The notes under the pieces were generated by a model, which had not been told where the DNA came from, ran no database searches, and saw only the letters and a program-made list of their open reading frames with translations. Below, one piece after another: positions 21,732-31,423 of a DNA stretch of 64,000 nt; position 1 is the stretch's first letter; each line of letters begins with the position of its first letter. The position numbers were made by a program, and so were the translations under genes. Origin of the DNA: Sphingomonas oleivorans (GTDB lineage: Bacteria; Pseudomonadota; Alphaproteobacteria; Sphingomonadales; Sphingomonadaceae); assembly GCF_003050615.1 (NCBI RefSeq), contig NZ_NWBU01000004.1, forward strand, positions 992,001-1,056,000. The letters run 5' to 3'.

Positions 21732-22478
21732 TCAGGCCGCGCGCGGCTCTTCCACCGGCACCGCGACTGCCGCCAGCGATATGCCGAAGGGCAGGTAGGC
21801 GCGCGTCACCATATGCCGTTCTGCGCCGAACAGCCGCGCGAGCAGTGCATTGACCGGCGCGGGCGGGGTCGCATCGTCGCCGCCTTCGCGCCCGGTGAGC
21901 TTGCCGATCCCGCGCACCGCCACGATCAGCGGGAAGAGCAGGCTGTTGAAATGGCTCCGATGGCTGATCCGGAAACCGGCGTTTGCAAAGACGTCGGTCA
22001 GCGTGCGTTCGGTGTAGCGCCGCTGATGATGATGCGCCACGTCATGCGCGCTCCACAGCCAGGGGGCGGCAGGCACGGTGACGATGATCCGCCCGCCCGG
22101 TGCCAGCTTGGCCTTGAGCGCGACCAGCGCCTCGCGGTCCGCCGGAATATGTTCCAGCACGTCGAACAGCACGATCAGGTCGTAATATCCGTCCTCCAGC
22201 GCCACGCCGTCGGGCAGATAGCCACCCTTGATGGCGAGGCCCGTGCGCTGCGCGGCGAAGGCGCGCGCATGGTCGTCCGGCTCGATCGCATCCACCTGCC
22301 CGAATTGCTGCAGCATGGCGATGTTCGATCCGGTGCCGCAGCCTACTTCCAATATCTTGAGCGGCCGTTCCGCCGGACGATGCTTGCGCAGCAGCTCCGT
22401 CACAATCCTGCGCCGGCCGACGAACCACCAATGATCCCGATCGATCTCGGCCATCCGGTCGTAAACGGCGCGGTCCAT
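21732..22478 (-). CDS. Class I SAM-dependent methyltransferase
   Basis: This 248-residue protein has the Rossmann SAM motif I (LKILEVGCGTGSNIAML), a motif II acidic residue (VDAIEPDD) and the post-II segment DLIVLFDVLEHIPADREA. The C-terminus is hydrophobic with a second amphipathic helix, suggesting membrane association. The start codon directly follows the GT2 stop (TGA then ATG), so it is translated with the GT2 enzyme. It may methylate a lipid carrier or sugar. Confidence 0.82.
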   Translation of the reverse strand: MDRAVYDRMAEIDRDHWWFVGRRRIVTELLRKHRPAERPLKILEVGCGTGSNIAMLQQFGQVDAIEPDDHARAFAAQRTGLAIKGGYLPDGVALEDGYYDLIVLFDVLEHIPADREALVALKAKLAPGGRIIVTVPAAPWLWSAHDVAHHHQRRYTERTLTDVFANAGFRISHRSHFNSLLFPLIVAVRGIGKLTGREGGDDATPPAPVNALLARLFGAERHMVTRAYLPFGISLAAVAVPVEEPRAA

Positions 22479-23459
22479 TCATTGCCTCTCCGAATGCGCA
22501 TCGCCCATGCCGATGCGCTCACGCACTACATAGATGGGTCTGTGTTTCGTCTCGACCAATATTCTTCCGACATATTCGCCGAGTATGCCGAGCGACAGCA
22601 ACTGCACCCCGCCGAGGAACAGGGTCGCCACCATGATCGAGGCATAGCCCGGCACGTCGATGCCGCTCACGATGGTGCGGATCGCGAGGAAGCCGGCATA
22701 GCCCAGTGCTATGATCGCGATCACCGCGCCCAGATAGCTCCATACCCTGAGCGGCACGGTGGAGGCGGATGTGATCCCGTCGATGGCGAGCGTCCAGAGC
22801 TTCCAGTAATTGAACTTGGTTTCGCCCACCATGCGTTCGGCGCGATCATATTCCACCGCCGTCTGGCGGAAGCCGGACCAGGCGAACAACCCCTTCATGA
22901 AGCGGTTGCGCTCGGGCATCTTCCTGATGACGTCCACCACCTTGCGGTCGAGCAGGCGGAAATCCCCGGCATGTTCGGGAATCTTGTCCATCGAAAGCCA
23001 GTTGTGCGCGCGATAGTAAAGGTCGGCGGTCAGCCTTTTGGGCAGGCTGTCGGTCATCCGGTTGCGCCGGACGCCATAGACCACCTCATATCCTTCGCGC
23101 CATTTGGCGAGCATGTCGCCGATCACCTCGGGCGGGTCCTGCAGGTCCACGTCGATCGGCACGACGGTGCGGCCGCGTACATGGTCGAGGCCCGCCGAAA
23201 GTGCTGCCTCCTTGCCGAAATTGCGCGAGAGGGAAAGGCCGCGCACGCGGGCATCGCGCGCATTGGCGGCGCAGATGGCGGCGAGCGTTGCATCTTGGCT
23301 GCCATCGTCGATGAACAATATCTCCCAGCTCTCGCCGCCGCCATCCGGCGCGCGCAGCGCATCGAGCACGGCCGAAACGCGCGAGACGAAGGGGCCGATC
23401 GCGGCCTCCTCATTCTTCACCGGCACGATCAGGGATAAAGTGAGCGACGCCTCTTCCAT
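22479..23459 (-). CDS. Polyprenyl-phosphate glycosyltransferase, GT2 (DPM1/GtrB-like)
   Basis: This 326-residue protein has a cytoplasmic GT-A domain and two C-terminal membrane helices. Motifs are LIVPVKNEEAAIGPFV, LFIDDGSQD (nucleotide-sugar binding) and VPIDVDLQDPPEVI, where DVD/DLQDP is the metal and polyprenyl-phosphate sugar synthase signature. The membrane hairpin begins near residue 230. It should make polyprenyl-phosphate-sugar at the inner membrane. ATG 23459 was taken as start because it leaves 7 bases after gtrA; a GTG at 23486 would overlap gtrA by 20 bases. Confidence 0.88.
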   Translation of the reverse strand: MEEASLTLSLIVPVKNEEAAIGPFVSRVSAVLDALRAPDGGGESWEILFIDDGSQDATLAAICAANARDARVRGLSLSRNFGKEAALSAGLDHVRGRTVVPIDVDLQDPPEVIGDMLAKWREGYEVVYGVRRNRMTDSLPKRLTADLYYRAHNWLSMDKIPEHAGDFRLLDRKVVDVIRKMPERNRFMKGLFAWSGFRQTAVEYDRAERMVGETKFNYWKLWTLAIDGITSASTVPLRVWSYLGAVIAIIALGYAGFLAIRTIVSGIDVPGYASIMVATLFLGGVQLLSLGILGEYVGRILVETKHRPIYVVRERIGMGDAHSERQ

Positions 23460-23466
23460 AGTCTCT

Positions 23467-23886
23467 TCAATCGAAAACCCAGACACGGTTCAGCCAAAAG
23501 ACGATCACCGGCGTCACCGTCGCGATCGGGATCAGCGGCAGCAGCGGCGGCAGATGCAGCAGTCCCGTGATCAGCCACACCCACAGGCTGTTCAGCCCGA
23601 AGCTCAGCAACGATACCGCCACGAATTTCCCGCCCGTCCGCGCGACATTGTCGCGCCGGCCATGCCCCCGGAAGCTCCATCGACTGTGCAGCACATAGCC
23701 CAGCACAACGGCCACCGCATAGCCCGCCACATTGGCGATCAGCGGCGCCACATGCAGCGCCTGCACCATCGCGGCATAAACCAACGCATAGACGCCCGTG
23801 ACGAAGCCGCCCGTCAGCCCATAGCGGATGAATTGGGCCAGCATCTCGCGCCGTGCGGCGTTGCCGCCGCCGATCATGTCCGCCAT
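23467..23886 (-). CDS. GtrA-family membrane protein (candidate polyprenyl-sugar flippase)
   Basis: This 139-residue protein has four transmembrane helices and the GtrA fold hallmarks FIRYGLTGGFVTGVYALVY near the N-terminus and SRWSFRG in the middle. GtrA proteins are thought to flip polyprenyl-phosphate-sugar made by GtrB-like enzymes, and here the GT2 gene follows 7 bases downstream. It is first in a three-gene operon (gtrA, GT2, methyltransferase). Confidence 0.88.
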   Translation of the reverse strand: MADMIGGGNAARREMLAQFIRYGLTGGFVTGVYALVYAAMVQALHVAPLIANVAGYAVAVVLGYVLHSRWSFRGHGRRDNVARTGGKFVAVSLLSFGLNSLWVWLITGLLHLPPLLPLIPIATVTPVIVFWLNRVWVFD

Positions 23887-23942
23887 CCGTCCAGCCTTCC
23901 GCTTGCCCTTTGCGGCGCACGCCCTAAAGCGCGGGCGGGCTT

Positions 23943-25730
23943 ATGGGAATAGCGTGGGTGAAAAGGCTGTTCGACGATCGCCAGGCGACACATTGGCGGC
24001 GCTGGCTCCTTCTCTGCTGGGTGGCGGCCGCCATCTGGATGCTCGTCCAGCGCTGGCCGGGCATAATATGGCTCGCGCTGCCCGATACGGACGACAATGT
24101 TCGTCTGGCGCAGGTCCGCGCGCTCATCGCCGGGCAGGGCTGGTATGATCTGCGTCAGTACAAGCTCGATCCGCCGCTCGGCGCCAATATCCACTGGTCG
24201 CGCTTGGTCGATCTGCCGATCGCGGCGGTGATGCTCATCGTGAAGCCCTTTTTCGGAGGGCTCGTCGCGCAGAAGGCGGCGGTCGCGGCGGCGCCGGTCA
24301 TGGTGTTCGGCGCCGCGCTCTACGCGCTGGGGCTGGCGGTGCGCCGGTTGGTGGCACCTTGGGCTTTCCTGCTCGCCGCTGCGATCCTCTTCTGCGGCCA
24401 GAATGCCATGAACATGTGGATGCCGCTGCGCATCGATCATCATGGCTGGCAGCTCGCGACCTTGATTCTGATGGTCGCCGGATTGGCCGATCCCAAGCCG
24501 TTTCGCGGCGGCATCACCGCGGGCCTCGCCACCGCCGCCTCGCTCGCCATCGGGCTGGAGCTCTTGCCCTATCTCGCGCTCGGCGGCGCGATGACGGCCT
24601 TATGGTGGGTGGTCGATCGCGGCCAGGCGGATCGGCTGCGGGGCTATGGCATCGCGCTCGGCGCAGGCAGCGCGATCGGCTTCGCGCTCTTCGCTTCCTA
24701 TGACAATCGCCAGCTCGTCTGCGATGCGCTGTCGCCCGTCTATTTGTCCGCAACGCTCGCCGGCGGCGCGTTGCTCGTCCTCCTGGCCTCGTTCCGGATC
24801 GAGGCGCGCGGCCTCCGCCTCGCCGCCGTGCTTGCCGCCGGCGCGCTGCTCGGCCTCGCCTTCGCGCTCGCCTGGCCGCAATGTCTCGGCCGGCCGGAGC
24901 GGCTCACGCCCGAGCTGGAACGGCTCTGGTTCGCCAATGTCCGCGAGGCCAAGCCCGTCTACCAGCATGGCTGGCGCCTGACATTGCAGATCGTGGCGCT
25001 GCCCGTGGCGGGCGTGATCGGCAGCCTGGTCGCGCTGTGGCGCGCGCGCGCGACCGATCGGCTGATGCCCTGGGCCGCGGTCACGCTGCTCTGCACTCTC
25101 TCCGCCGCGCTGCTCCTGTGGCAGACGCGCGCGGCGCCCGCCGCCCAGCTCCTCGCCGTGCCTGGCGCGACCGCGCTCGGCTGGCTGCTCCTGCCCTGGC
25201 TGATGCGCCGTTCGATTCCCATCCGCCTGGCCGCCGCCGTCGCTTTGTTCGTGGCGCTTTCGGGCTCGGTCGCGGATCTCGTCGTCCGCGCCATCCCCGC
25301 GCAGCCGGCGAGCAAGTCGCGCAGGGTGATCAATCTCGCCAACCGCCGCTGCCCTACCCTGCCCGCGCTCCGGCCGATCGCGCGCATGCCGGCGACGACG
25401 ATCCTCACCTTCGTCGATTTCGGGCCGCGCCTGATCGCCGTCACGCATCACAGCGCGATCGCCGGCCCCTATCATCGCAACCAGCAGGCGATCCTCGACG
25501 TGCAGCACAGCTTCCGCGCCAAATCGCCGGAGGTCGCGCATGAGGTGATGCGCCGCCATGGCGCAACCCTGCTGCTGCTCTGCCCGGGCATGTCCGAATC
25601 GACGCTCTATGCCAGCCAGAATCGCGACGGTTTCTACATGCAGCTTCAGCGCGGGCAGGTGCCGGGCTGGCTGGAAGCCGTGCCGCTCCCCGAAAAATCG
25701 CCCTTCAAGCTTTGGAAGCGGATCGACTGA
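23943..25730 (+). CDS. Oligosaccharyltransferase-like (STT3/GT-C) membrane protein
   Basis: This 595-residue protein has about 11 membrane helices and a periplasmic C-terminal domain of about 140 residues. The first periplasmic loop reads LPDTDDNVRLAQVRALI, then GQGWYDL and LDPPLGANIHWSRLVDLP, with the DxD-like acidic pair expected for metal-dependent GT-C transferases. Related alphaproteobacterial proteins are often labelled AcrB/D/F, which this sequence does not support. It is divergent from gtrA with 56 bases between the starts and may use the lipid-linked sugar made by the adjacent operon. Confidence 0.65.
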   Translation: MGIAWVKRLFDDRQATHWRRWLLLCWVAAAIWMLVQRWPGIIWLALPDTDDNVRLAQVRALIAGQGWYDLRQYKLDPPLGANIHWSRLVDLPIAAVMLIVKPFFGGLVAQKAAVAAAPVMVFGAALYALGLAVRRLVAPWAFLLAAAILFCGQNAMNMWMPLRIDHHGWQLATLILMVAGLADPKPFRGGITAGLATAASLAIGLELLPYLALGGAMTALWWVVDRGQADRLRGYGIALGAGSAIGFALFASYDNRQLVCDALSPVYLSATLAGGALLVLLASFRIEARGLRLAAVLAAGALLGLAFALAWPQCLGRPERLTPELERLWFANVREAKPVYQHGWRLTLQIVALPVAGVIGSLVALWRARATDRLMPWAAVTLLCTLSAALLLWQTRAAPAAQLLAVPGATALGWLLLPWLMRRSIPIRLAAAVALFVALSGSVADLVVRAIPAQPASKSRRVINLANRRCPTLPALRPIARMPATTILTFVDFGPRLIAVTHHSAIAGPYHRNQQAILDVQHSFRAKSPEVAHEVMRRHGATLLLLCPGMSESTLYASQNRDGFYMQLQRGQVPGWLEAVPLPEKSPFKLWKRID

Positions 25731-25736
25731 CCGTTT

Positions 25737-25780
25737 CCCGTCGCCCCTGCGAAGGCCCCGCCTGCGCTGGGACGATGGAG
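25737..25780. repeat. Degenerate extragenic palindrome
   Basis: CCCGTCGCCCCTGCGAAGG begins a half-palindrome like the intact copy at 57037-57071. The right arm is degraded (GCCCCGCCTGCGCTGGGACGA). It lies between convergent genes. Confidence 0.5.
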
Positions 25781-25800
25781 AAGGTCTTGAGGAGAAGGTC

Positions 25801-26439
25801 TTAAACCCCGACGCTCGCCTTGATTCCGTCGATCACGAATTGCGCCGCCAGTGCGGCCAGCAGCACGCCCAATATGCGCGTGATCATCGCCTCCAGCTTC
25901 TGCCCCAGCACGCGCATGATCGGCCCGGCCGCGAGCAGCGCCATCGCTGTCAGCATCAGCACCGCGGCGAGCGCCGCCAGCACGATCGCGGTCTCCATCG
26001 TGCCATTGCTGCGCGAGGTGAGCAGCATGGTGGTCGCGATCGATCCCGGCCCCGCGATCATCGGGATCGCCATGGGGAAGACGGAGATATCTTCTATCTC
26101 GCGCTGTTCCTCGCTCGCCTGCTTGCTGATCTTCTCGGCCCGGTCTTCGCGCTTCTGGGTGCGCTTTTCGAACACCATCTCGAGCGCGATCAGGAACAGC
26201 ATGATGCCGCCCGCCGTGCGGAACGCGTCCAGGCTGATGCCCAGCGCGCCCAGCAGCGCCTCGCCCGCCAGCGCGAAGATCAGCAATATGCCGGTCGCCA
26301 CGCCCACCGAGCGCAGCGCCATGGCGCGCCGGTGCACCGCCGATCCGCCGCGCGTCAGGCTGGCGAAGATCGGCGCGCAGCCCGGCGGATCGATCACCAC
26401 GAACAGGGTGACGAAGGCGGAAAGGAATAATGTGATCAC
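25801..26439 (-). CDS. MarC family integral membrane protein
   Basis: This 212-residue protein has six hydrophobic segments and the MarC features [20 protein letters not shown] at the N-terminus and [19 protein letters not shown] in the middle. Between them is a charged loop ([13 protein letters not shown]). The function of the family is unresolved; the old link to multidrug resistance has been withdrawn. The start is GTG 26439, overlapping the folD stop (GTGA), so translation is coupled to folD. Confidence 0.9.
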   Translation of the reverse strand: MITLFLSAFVTLFVVIDPPGCAPIFASLTRGGSAVHRRAMALRSVGVATGILLIFALAGEALLGALGISLDAFRTAGGIMLFLIALEMVFEKRTQKREDRAEKISKQASEEQREIEDISVFPMAIPMIAGPGSIATTMLLTSRSNGTMETAIVLAALAAVLMLTAMALLAAGPIMRVLGQKLEAMITRILGVLLAALAAQFVIDGIKASVGV

Positions 26440-27323
26440 AGATCGGCCGGGGCCGCGAATCCGCTGCGTCGATGCGCCGCCACCAGCGTGTTGCGTAACA
26501 GCACCGCAATCGTCATCGGTCCCACGCCGCCCGGCACGGGCGTGATCGCGCCCGCCACGGCTTCGGCTTCGGCGAAATCGACATCGCCCACCAGCCGGCT
26601 CTTGCCCGCTTCGCCCGCCACCCGGTTGATGCCGACGTCGATCACGGTGGCGCCCGGCTTCAGCCAGTCGCCTTTCACCATTTCCGGCCGGCCGACCGCC
26701 GCCACCACGATATCCGCGCGGCGCACCACCCCGGCCAGGTCGCGGGTGCGCGAATGGGCGATGGTCACGGTGCAATTCTCGGCGAGCAGGAGCTGCGCCA
26801 TCGGCTTGCCGACGATGTTGGATCGGCCGATCACCACCGCCTCCAGCCCCGAAAGATCGCCCAGCCGGTCCTTCAGCAGCATGATGCAGCCGAGCGGGGT
26901 GCAGGGCACGAAGCCCGGCTGCCCCACCGCCAGCCGTCCGGCATTGACGACATGGAATCCGTCGACATCCTTGGCGGGCGAGATCGCCGCGATCACCGCC
27001 GCCTCGTCCATATGCGGCGGCAGCGGCAGTTGCACGAGTATGCCGTCGACATGCTCGTCGCGATTGAGCGACTCGATCAGGTCGAGCAGCTCCTCCTGGC
27101 GTGCCGTGGCGGGCAGGCGATGCTCGATGCTCTCCATCCCCGCCTCGCGGGTCGCCTTGCCCTTGGAGCGTACATAGACGGCGCTCGCCGGATCCTCGCC
27201 CACCAGCACGACGGCCAGCCCGGGCGCACGGCCCGCCTTGGCGACGAAGCCGGGCACGGCCGCCGCGATCCGCCTCCTCAGCGAAGCGGCGAAGGCCTTG
27301 CCGTCGATGATGTCAGCGCGCAT
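26436..27323 (-). CDS. folD: Methylenetetrahydrofolate dehydrogenase / cyclohydrolase
   Basis: This 295-residue bifunctional enzyme interconverts 5,10-methylene-, methenyl- and 10-formyl-tetrahydrofolate. Motifs are [13 protein letters not shown] (catalytic Lys in YxxxK), [29 protein letters not shown] (NADP site) and [15 protein letters not shown]. It lies in a yggT-folD-marC string on the minus strand, 8 bases after yggT. Confidence 0.97.
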   Translation of the reverse strand: MRADIIDGKAFAASLRRRIAAAVPGFVAKAGRAPGLAVVLVGEDPASAVYVRSKGKATREAGMESIEHRLPATARQEELLDLIESLNRDEHVDGILVQLPLPPHMDEAAVIAAISPAKDVDGFHVVNAGRLAVGQPGFVPCTPLGCIMLLKDRLGDLSGLEAVVIGRSNIVGKPMAQLLLAENCTVTIAHSRTRDLAGVVRRADIVVAAVGRPEMVKGDWLKPGATVIDVGINRVAGEAGKSRLVGDVDFAEAEAVAGAITPVPGGVGPMTIAVLLRNTLVAAHRRSGFAAPADL

Positions 27324-27331
27324 CGACCGCC

Positions 27332-27622
27332 TCAGTAGAGCGAGGCGATGAGATTGGGCAGGATGATGCTGCGCACGATCTGGATCAGCAGCAGCACGAC
27401 CAGCGGGGAGAGGTCCAGCGATCCGAAATCGGGCAGGATGCGGCGGATCGGCCGGTAGAGCGGCTCGGTCATCCGGTCGAGTCCCTGGAGGAACTGGCGG
27501 ACCAAATCATTGTGGACGTTGATCACGTTGAATGCGACCAGCCAGGAAAGCACCGCCTGGATGATGATGATCCACGACAATACCCGCAGCAGCAGGTCGA
27601 TGATCTGGAACAGGGCGATCAT
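27332..27622 (-). CDS. YggT family membrane protein
   Basis: This 96-residue protein has two membrane helices separated by the family motif [18 protein letters not shown] and followed by [13 protein letters not shown]. YggT proteins are linked to osmotic-shock tolerance and, in other bacteria, to placement near the division machinery. It leads the yggT-folD-marC group. Confidence 0.9.
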   Translation of the reverse strand: MIALFQIIDLLLRVLSWIIIIQAVLSWLVAFNVINVHNDLVRQFLQGLDRMTEPLYRPIRRILPDFGSLDLSPLVVLLLIQIVRSIILPNLIASLY

Positions 27623-27748
27623 GCAATTCCCTTCTCGACGATGGCGTCAGCCCTAGCCGAAATGGCGGGGGCGGAACAATGGCGGGCTTCCCTGGGGTTC
27701 TCTCCGGTCCTTGGGCCGGCTTCGCCCCGCCGGGCGCGGTACAGGAAT

Positions 27749-28618
27749 TTATCCCAGCCGCACGAGCGTGCCCGCGCCCTGCTTGGTGAATATCTCGATC
27801 AGCATCGCATGCGGCACCCGCCCGTCCAGGATCACCGCCGCGTCGACGCCGCCTTCCACCGCATGAACGCAGGTTTCCAGCTTCGGGATCATGCCGCCGC
27901 TGATCGTTCCGTCCTCGCGCAGCCGGTCGATCTCGGACGGGGTCAGGTCCGTCATCAGCCGCTTCTGCTTGTCGAGCACGCCCGCCACGTCGGTCAGCAG
28001 GAACAGCCGTTCCGCGCCCGTCGCGATCGCCAGCGCGCCCGCCATCGTGTCCGCATTGATATTATAGCTCTGGCCGTCGGGCCCTACGCCGATCGGCGCC
28101 ACCACCGGGATCATGCCCGCCTTGGAAATCGTGTCCAGCACGCGCGTGTCGATATCGTCGGGCTCGCCGACGAAGCCCAGATCGGTTTCGCGCTGCACCT
28201 TGGCGGCGGTGACGAGCCGTCCGTCCTTGCCCGAAATGCCCACCGCCCGGCCGCCCGCCTGGCCGATCCAGGAGACGAGCTCCTTGTTGATCGTGCCGCA
28301 CAGCACCATCTCGGCTACCTTCATCGTCGCCGCGTCGGTCACGCGCAGGCCATCGACGAAGCGGCTTTCGACCCCCATCGTCTTCAGCATCGCGCCGATC
28401 TGCGGGCCGCCGCCATGCACCACCACAGGGTTGATGCCCACCGCCTTCAGCAGCACCACATCCTCGGCGAAATCGCGCGCCAGCTCGGGATCGCCCATCG
28501 CATGGCCGCCATATTTCACGACGAAGGTGGATCCCGCATAGCGCTGCAGATAGGGCAGCGCCTCGGTGAGCGTTTCGGCCTTGGCGAGCAGGCGGGGATC
28601 GGGGGCATGATCGGTCAT
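27749..28618 (-). CDS. argB: Acetylglutamate kinase
   Basis: This 289-residue kinase phosphorylates N-acetylglutamate in arginine synthesis. It shows [25 protein letters not shown] (substrate-binding glycine loop), [13 protein letters not shown] and [20 protein letters not shown]. The N-terminal helix ([20 protein letters not shown]) is the type found in arginine-inhibited hexameric enzymes. ATG 28618 was chosen; an upstream in-frame ATG at 28630 adds four residues. Confidence 0.96.
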   Translation of the reverse strand: MTDHAPDPRLLAKAETLTEALPYLQRYAGSTFVVKYGGHAMGDPELARDFAEDVVLLKAVGINPVVVHGGGPQIGAMLKTMGVESRFVDGLRVTDAATMKVAEMVLCGTINKELVSWIGQAGGRAVGISGKDGRLVTAAKVQRETDLGFVGEPDDIDTRVLDTISKAGMIPVVAPIGVGPDGQSYNINADTMAGALAIATGAERLFLLTDVAGVLDKQKRLMTDLTPSEIDRLREDGTISGGMIPKLETCVHAVEGGVDAAVILDGRVPHAMLIEIFTKQGAGTLVRLG

Positions 28619-28729
28619 GCGCCGCGCCATAACCTGTCGCTGCGCATGCTCAAAACCAAACCTGCAGCATTTTTTGCGCGATAATGCCGATATTCCGGCA
28701 TCAGCCCGCGCGGATTGGCGGGAAAAGCC

Positions 28730-29377
28730 TCAGCCTGCCCGGTCGAGCCGCCTTCCCAGCGCGACGAACAGATAGATTAGCGGCGGCACCATCACGGCGG
28801 ACAGCACGACTTTCGACAGGGCTTGGCCGGGCAGTATCTGCATTACCGGTTCGACGCCATAAAAGGCGATGGTGATGAACAGGCCGGTGTCGACGAGCTG
28901 CGATATGATGCTCGCCACCAGCGCGCGCAGCCATAAGAGCCGCCCCTCGCTGCGTTTCATCGCGGTGAAGATCGTCACATTCAATATCTGCGAAATGCCA
29001 TAGGCGATCATGCCGGCCAGCATCATCCGCGCGGACTGGCCGAGAAGCCCCTCGAAGATCGGCTGCTTTTCGGCCCAGAAGGGGGCGGGCGGCAATGCTA
29101 TCACCAGCCGGATCAGGATCATCGCGGCGACCAGCGGCACGAATCCGAACAGCACCAGCCGGTTCGCCGTGTCGCGTCCGTGCAGTTCGGCGGTGGCACT
29201 CGACGTCACCACCAGCACCAGGAAGGCGAAGATCCCGGCCTCGACCGCCAGGGGGCCCAGCGCCACCAGCTTCACCCCCAGCACGCCCGCAATGCACACC
29301 AGACCCCCGTAAAGCGTCGCGAACACGAACAGCGAACGGGGGATTCCGCCGATATTGGCGGCCGGGGATGTGGACAT
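28730..29377 (-). CDS. Queuosine precursor transporter, VUT/YhhQ family
   Basis: This 215-residue protein has six membrane helices with the YhhQ features KLVALGPLAVEAGIFAFL, TAELHGRDTANRLVLFGF and SQILNVTIFTAMKR. Members take up queuosine precursors such as preQ0 or preQ1. AAGG lies upstream of ATG 29377. The 138 bases before the next gene show no recognisable preQ1 riboswitch. Confidence 0.87.
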   Translation of the reverse strand: MSTSPAANIGGIPRSLFVFATLYGGLVCIAGVLGVKLVALGPLAVEAGIFAFLVLVVTSSATAELHGRDTANRLVLFGFVPLVAAMILIRLVIALPPAPFWAEKQPIFEGLLGQSARMMLAGMIAYGISQILNVTIFTAMKRSEGRLLWLRALVASIISQLVDTGLFITIAFYGVEPVMQILPGQALSKVVLSAVMVPPLIYLFVALGRRLDRAG

Positions 29378-29515
29378 GGAATGAGCGACCTTGGCAGAAG
29401 CTGAAGGACCGCTCGTATCAAGCGGGCGCGCCCGGCACTAGCGGCAATATAAATCGTTTCTTTGCCGAAACTGGCCTCGGAAAGGTTTCATAAGCCGTAA
29501 CGCGATGCTGAACTT

Positions 29516-30385
29516 TCAGCGCGTCGGAACCGGCTCGTCGCCCGAATAATCATAAAATCCCCGCCCCGTCTTCCGCCCGAGCCAACCCGCCTCGACATAT
29601 TTCACGAGCAGCGGCGCCGGCCGGAACTTCGGATCGCCGGTCGTGTCGAACAGGACGCGCACGATGCTGAGCATCGTGTCGAGCCCGATGAAGTCGGCAA
29701 GCTGGAGCGGCCCCATCGGATGGTTGAGTCCGAGCCGGATCCCGGCATCGATGTCCCCTATATTGGCGACGCCCTCGCCCAGCGCGAAGCAGGCCTCGTT
29801 GATCAGCGGCGTCAGGATGCGATTGACGATGAAGCCCGGCGCGTCATTGGCATGCACCACCTGCTTGCCCAGCGCCTGGGCAAATCCCTCCACCATCGCC
29901 ACCGTCGCGTCGGACGTCGCGAGCCCGCGGATCAGCTCGATCAGCCCCATCAGCGGCACCGGATTGAAGAAATGCACCCCCACGAAGCGGGTCGGATCGG
30001 GGGCCGCCTGCGCCAGGCGGGTGATGGGGATGGAGGAGGTGTTGGAGGCGAGAACCGCATCCGCCGCCAGCACTTTGCCTACTTGGCCGAAGATCGCGCG
30101 CTTCACCTCCTCTCGCTCGGTCGCCGCCTCGATCACCAGCTCGGCAGGCGCAAAGCCGGCGACGTCGCCGATCGGCTCGATGCGGGCGAGCGCCTGCTCA
30201 CGCGCATCCGGCTCGAGCTTGCCCTTCTCGACGAGCTTGGCGAGCGCCCTGGCAATGCCGTCCTTGCCCTTGGCGGCGACCTCGATCGAGACGTCGGAGA
30301 GGAGGACATGATAGCCCGCCTGCGCGCTCACCTGGGCGATGCCCGCCCCCATCTGGCCCGCGCCGATCACCCCCACGCTCTTCAT
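29516..30385 (-). CDS. 3-hydroxybutyryl-CoA dehydrogenase
   Basis: This 289-residue NAD-dependent enzyme oxidises 3-hydroxyacyl-CoA. The dinucleotide motif is [21 protein letters not shown]. The active-site region is [19 protein letters not shown], and [15 protein letters not shown] and [17 protein letters not shown] follow. Start ATG 30385 has GGGGAGAG upstream; an ATG at 30403 is less likely. It may act in fatty acid or hydroxybutyrate metabolism and stands alone here. Confidence 0.93.
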   Translation of the reverse strand: MKSVGVIGAGQMGAGIAQVSAQAGYHVLLSDVSIEVAAKGKDGIARALAKLVEKGKLEPDAREQALARIEPIGDVAGFAPAELVIEAATEREEVKRAIFGQVGKVLAADAVLASNTSSIPITRLAQAAPDPTRFVGVHFFNPVPLMGLIELIRGLATSDATVAMVEGFAQALGKQVVHANDAPGFIVNRILTPLINEACFALGEGVANIGDIDAGIRLGLNHPMGPLQLADFIGLDTMLSIVRVLFDTTGDPKFRPAPLLVKYVEAGWLGRKTGRGFYDYSGDEPVPTR

Positions 30386-30446
30386 CGCCACTCTCCCCAG
30401 CATCCTCTCGGGCTTGTGATAGGGGCGGGCGCGGAAGGCCGCAATG

Positions 30447-31421
30447 TCAAGGCGCGGCAGGCTCGACGCGCGCTTCCGCGAGGATCAGCGCGAACAGGCC
30501 CTGGGCATCGGTCCATTCGGCAAGCGGCGTCCAGCCGCCGGCGGAGAGGAGCAGGCGGGCGCTGCGCGGATCATATTTATGGCTGTTCTCGCTGTGGATC
30601 GTCTCGCCCGCCGCCATGGCGAAGCGTCGGCCGGACACGGCGAAGGCGATATCGCGCATCGCCTCCAGATGCATTTCGATCCGTGCTTCGGCGTCGTTCC
30701 AGATGGCGCGATGGCGGAAGGCGTCGACGGGAATGTCGCCGCCCAGCTCGCGATTGATCCGGTGCAGCAGGTTCAGGTTGAAGCGGGCGGTGACGCCGGC
30801 GGCATCGTCATAGGCCGGGATCAATATCTCCTCGCTCTTCACCCGATCCATACCGATCAGCAGCATCGCGCCTTGTCCCAGCGTTTCGGCCATGGCGCGC
30901 AAAAGGTCCACCGCGGCGCGCGGCGCCATATTGCCGATGGTCGATCCGGGAAAGAAGCCGAGCTTGGGCAGCCTTGCGATCGCCCAGGGCAGCGGGATCG
31001 CGCGGAGGAAATCGGCCTCGACCGGCAGGATCGGCAGATCCGGAAAGATCCCTGCTAGGACGGCGGAGGAATCGCGCAGGAATTCGCCCGAAATATCGAT
31101 CGGCACATAGGCGGCCGGCGCCACCGCCGAAAGCAGGTGCGGCGTCTTGGCAGACGAGCCCGAGCCGAATTCGATCACCGCCCGTCCCGCGCCTGTTATC
31201 CGGCCCATCTCCCTGCCATGAGCGGCGAGCAGCGCGGTTTCGGTACGTGTCGGATAATATTCGGGAAGCTCGGTGATCGCCTCGAACAGTTCCGAGCCCG
31301 CACGATCATAGAGCCAGCGGGCGGGGATCGCGCGGGGCCGGGCGGCGAGGCCGGCGAGCACATCATCCCGAAAGGAGGCGATGTCGGCGCTGCGGGGCGG
31401 CCGGGCGAGATCGAGCAGCAT
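30447..31421 (-). CDS. egtD: L-histidine N-alpha-trimethyltransferase (ergothioneine synthesis)
   Basis: This 324-residue SAM-dependent enzyme makes hercynine from histidine. Motifs include [25 protein letters not shown] (the EgtD N-terminal signature), [15 protein letters not shown] (SAM site), [10 protein letters not shown] and [14 protein letters not shown]. The start follows the egtB stop by two bases (TGA, CG, ATG). It works on the substrate that EgtB then sulphurises. Confidence 0.95.
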   Translation of the reverse strand: MLLDLARPPRSADIASFRDDVLAGLAARPRAIPARWLYDRAGSELFEAITELPEYYPTRTETALLAAHGREMGRITGAGRAVIEFGSGSSAKTPHLLSAVAPAAYVPIDISGEFLRDSSAVLAGIFPDLPILPVEADFLRAIPLPWAIARLPKLGFFPGSTIGNMAPRAAVDLLRAMAETLGQGAMLLIGMDRVKSEEILIPAYDDAAGVTARFNLNLLHRINRELGGDIPVDAFRHRAIWNDAEARIEMHLEAMRDIAFAVSGRRFAMAAGETIHSENSHKYDPRSARLLLSAGGWTPLAEWTDAQGLFALILAEARVEPAAP

Positions 31422-31423
31422 CG

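Noticed and set aside
21813-23438. A 541-codon plus-strand frame opposite the methyltransferase and GT2
   Set aside because: It is antisense to two genes with clear motifs and its product has no recognisable fold.
29378-29515. preQ1 riboswitch before the queuosine precursor transporter
   Set aside because: I looked for the short pseudoknot consensus with its A-rich tail and did not find it.
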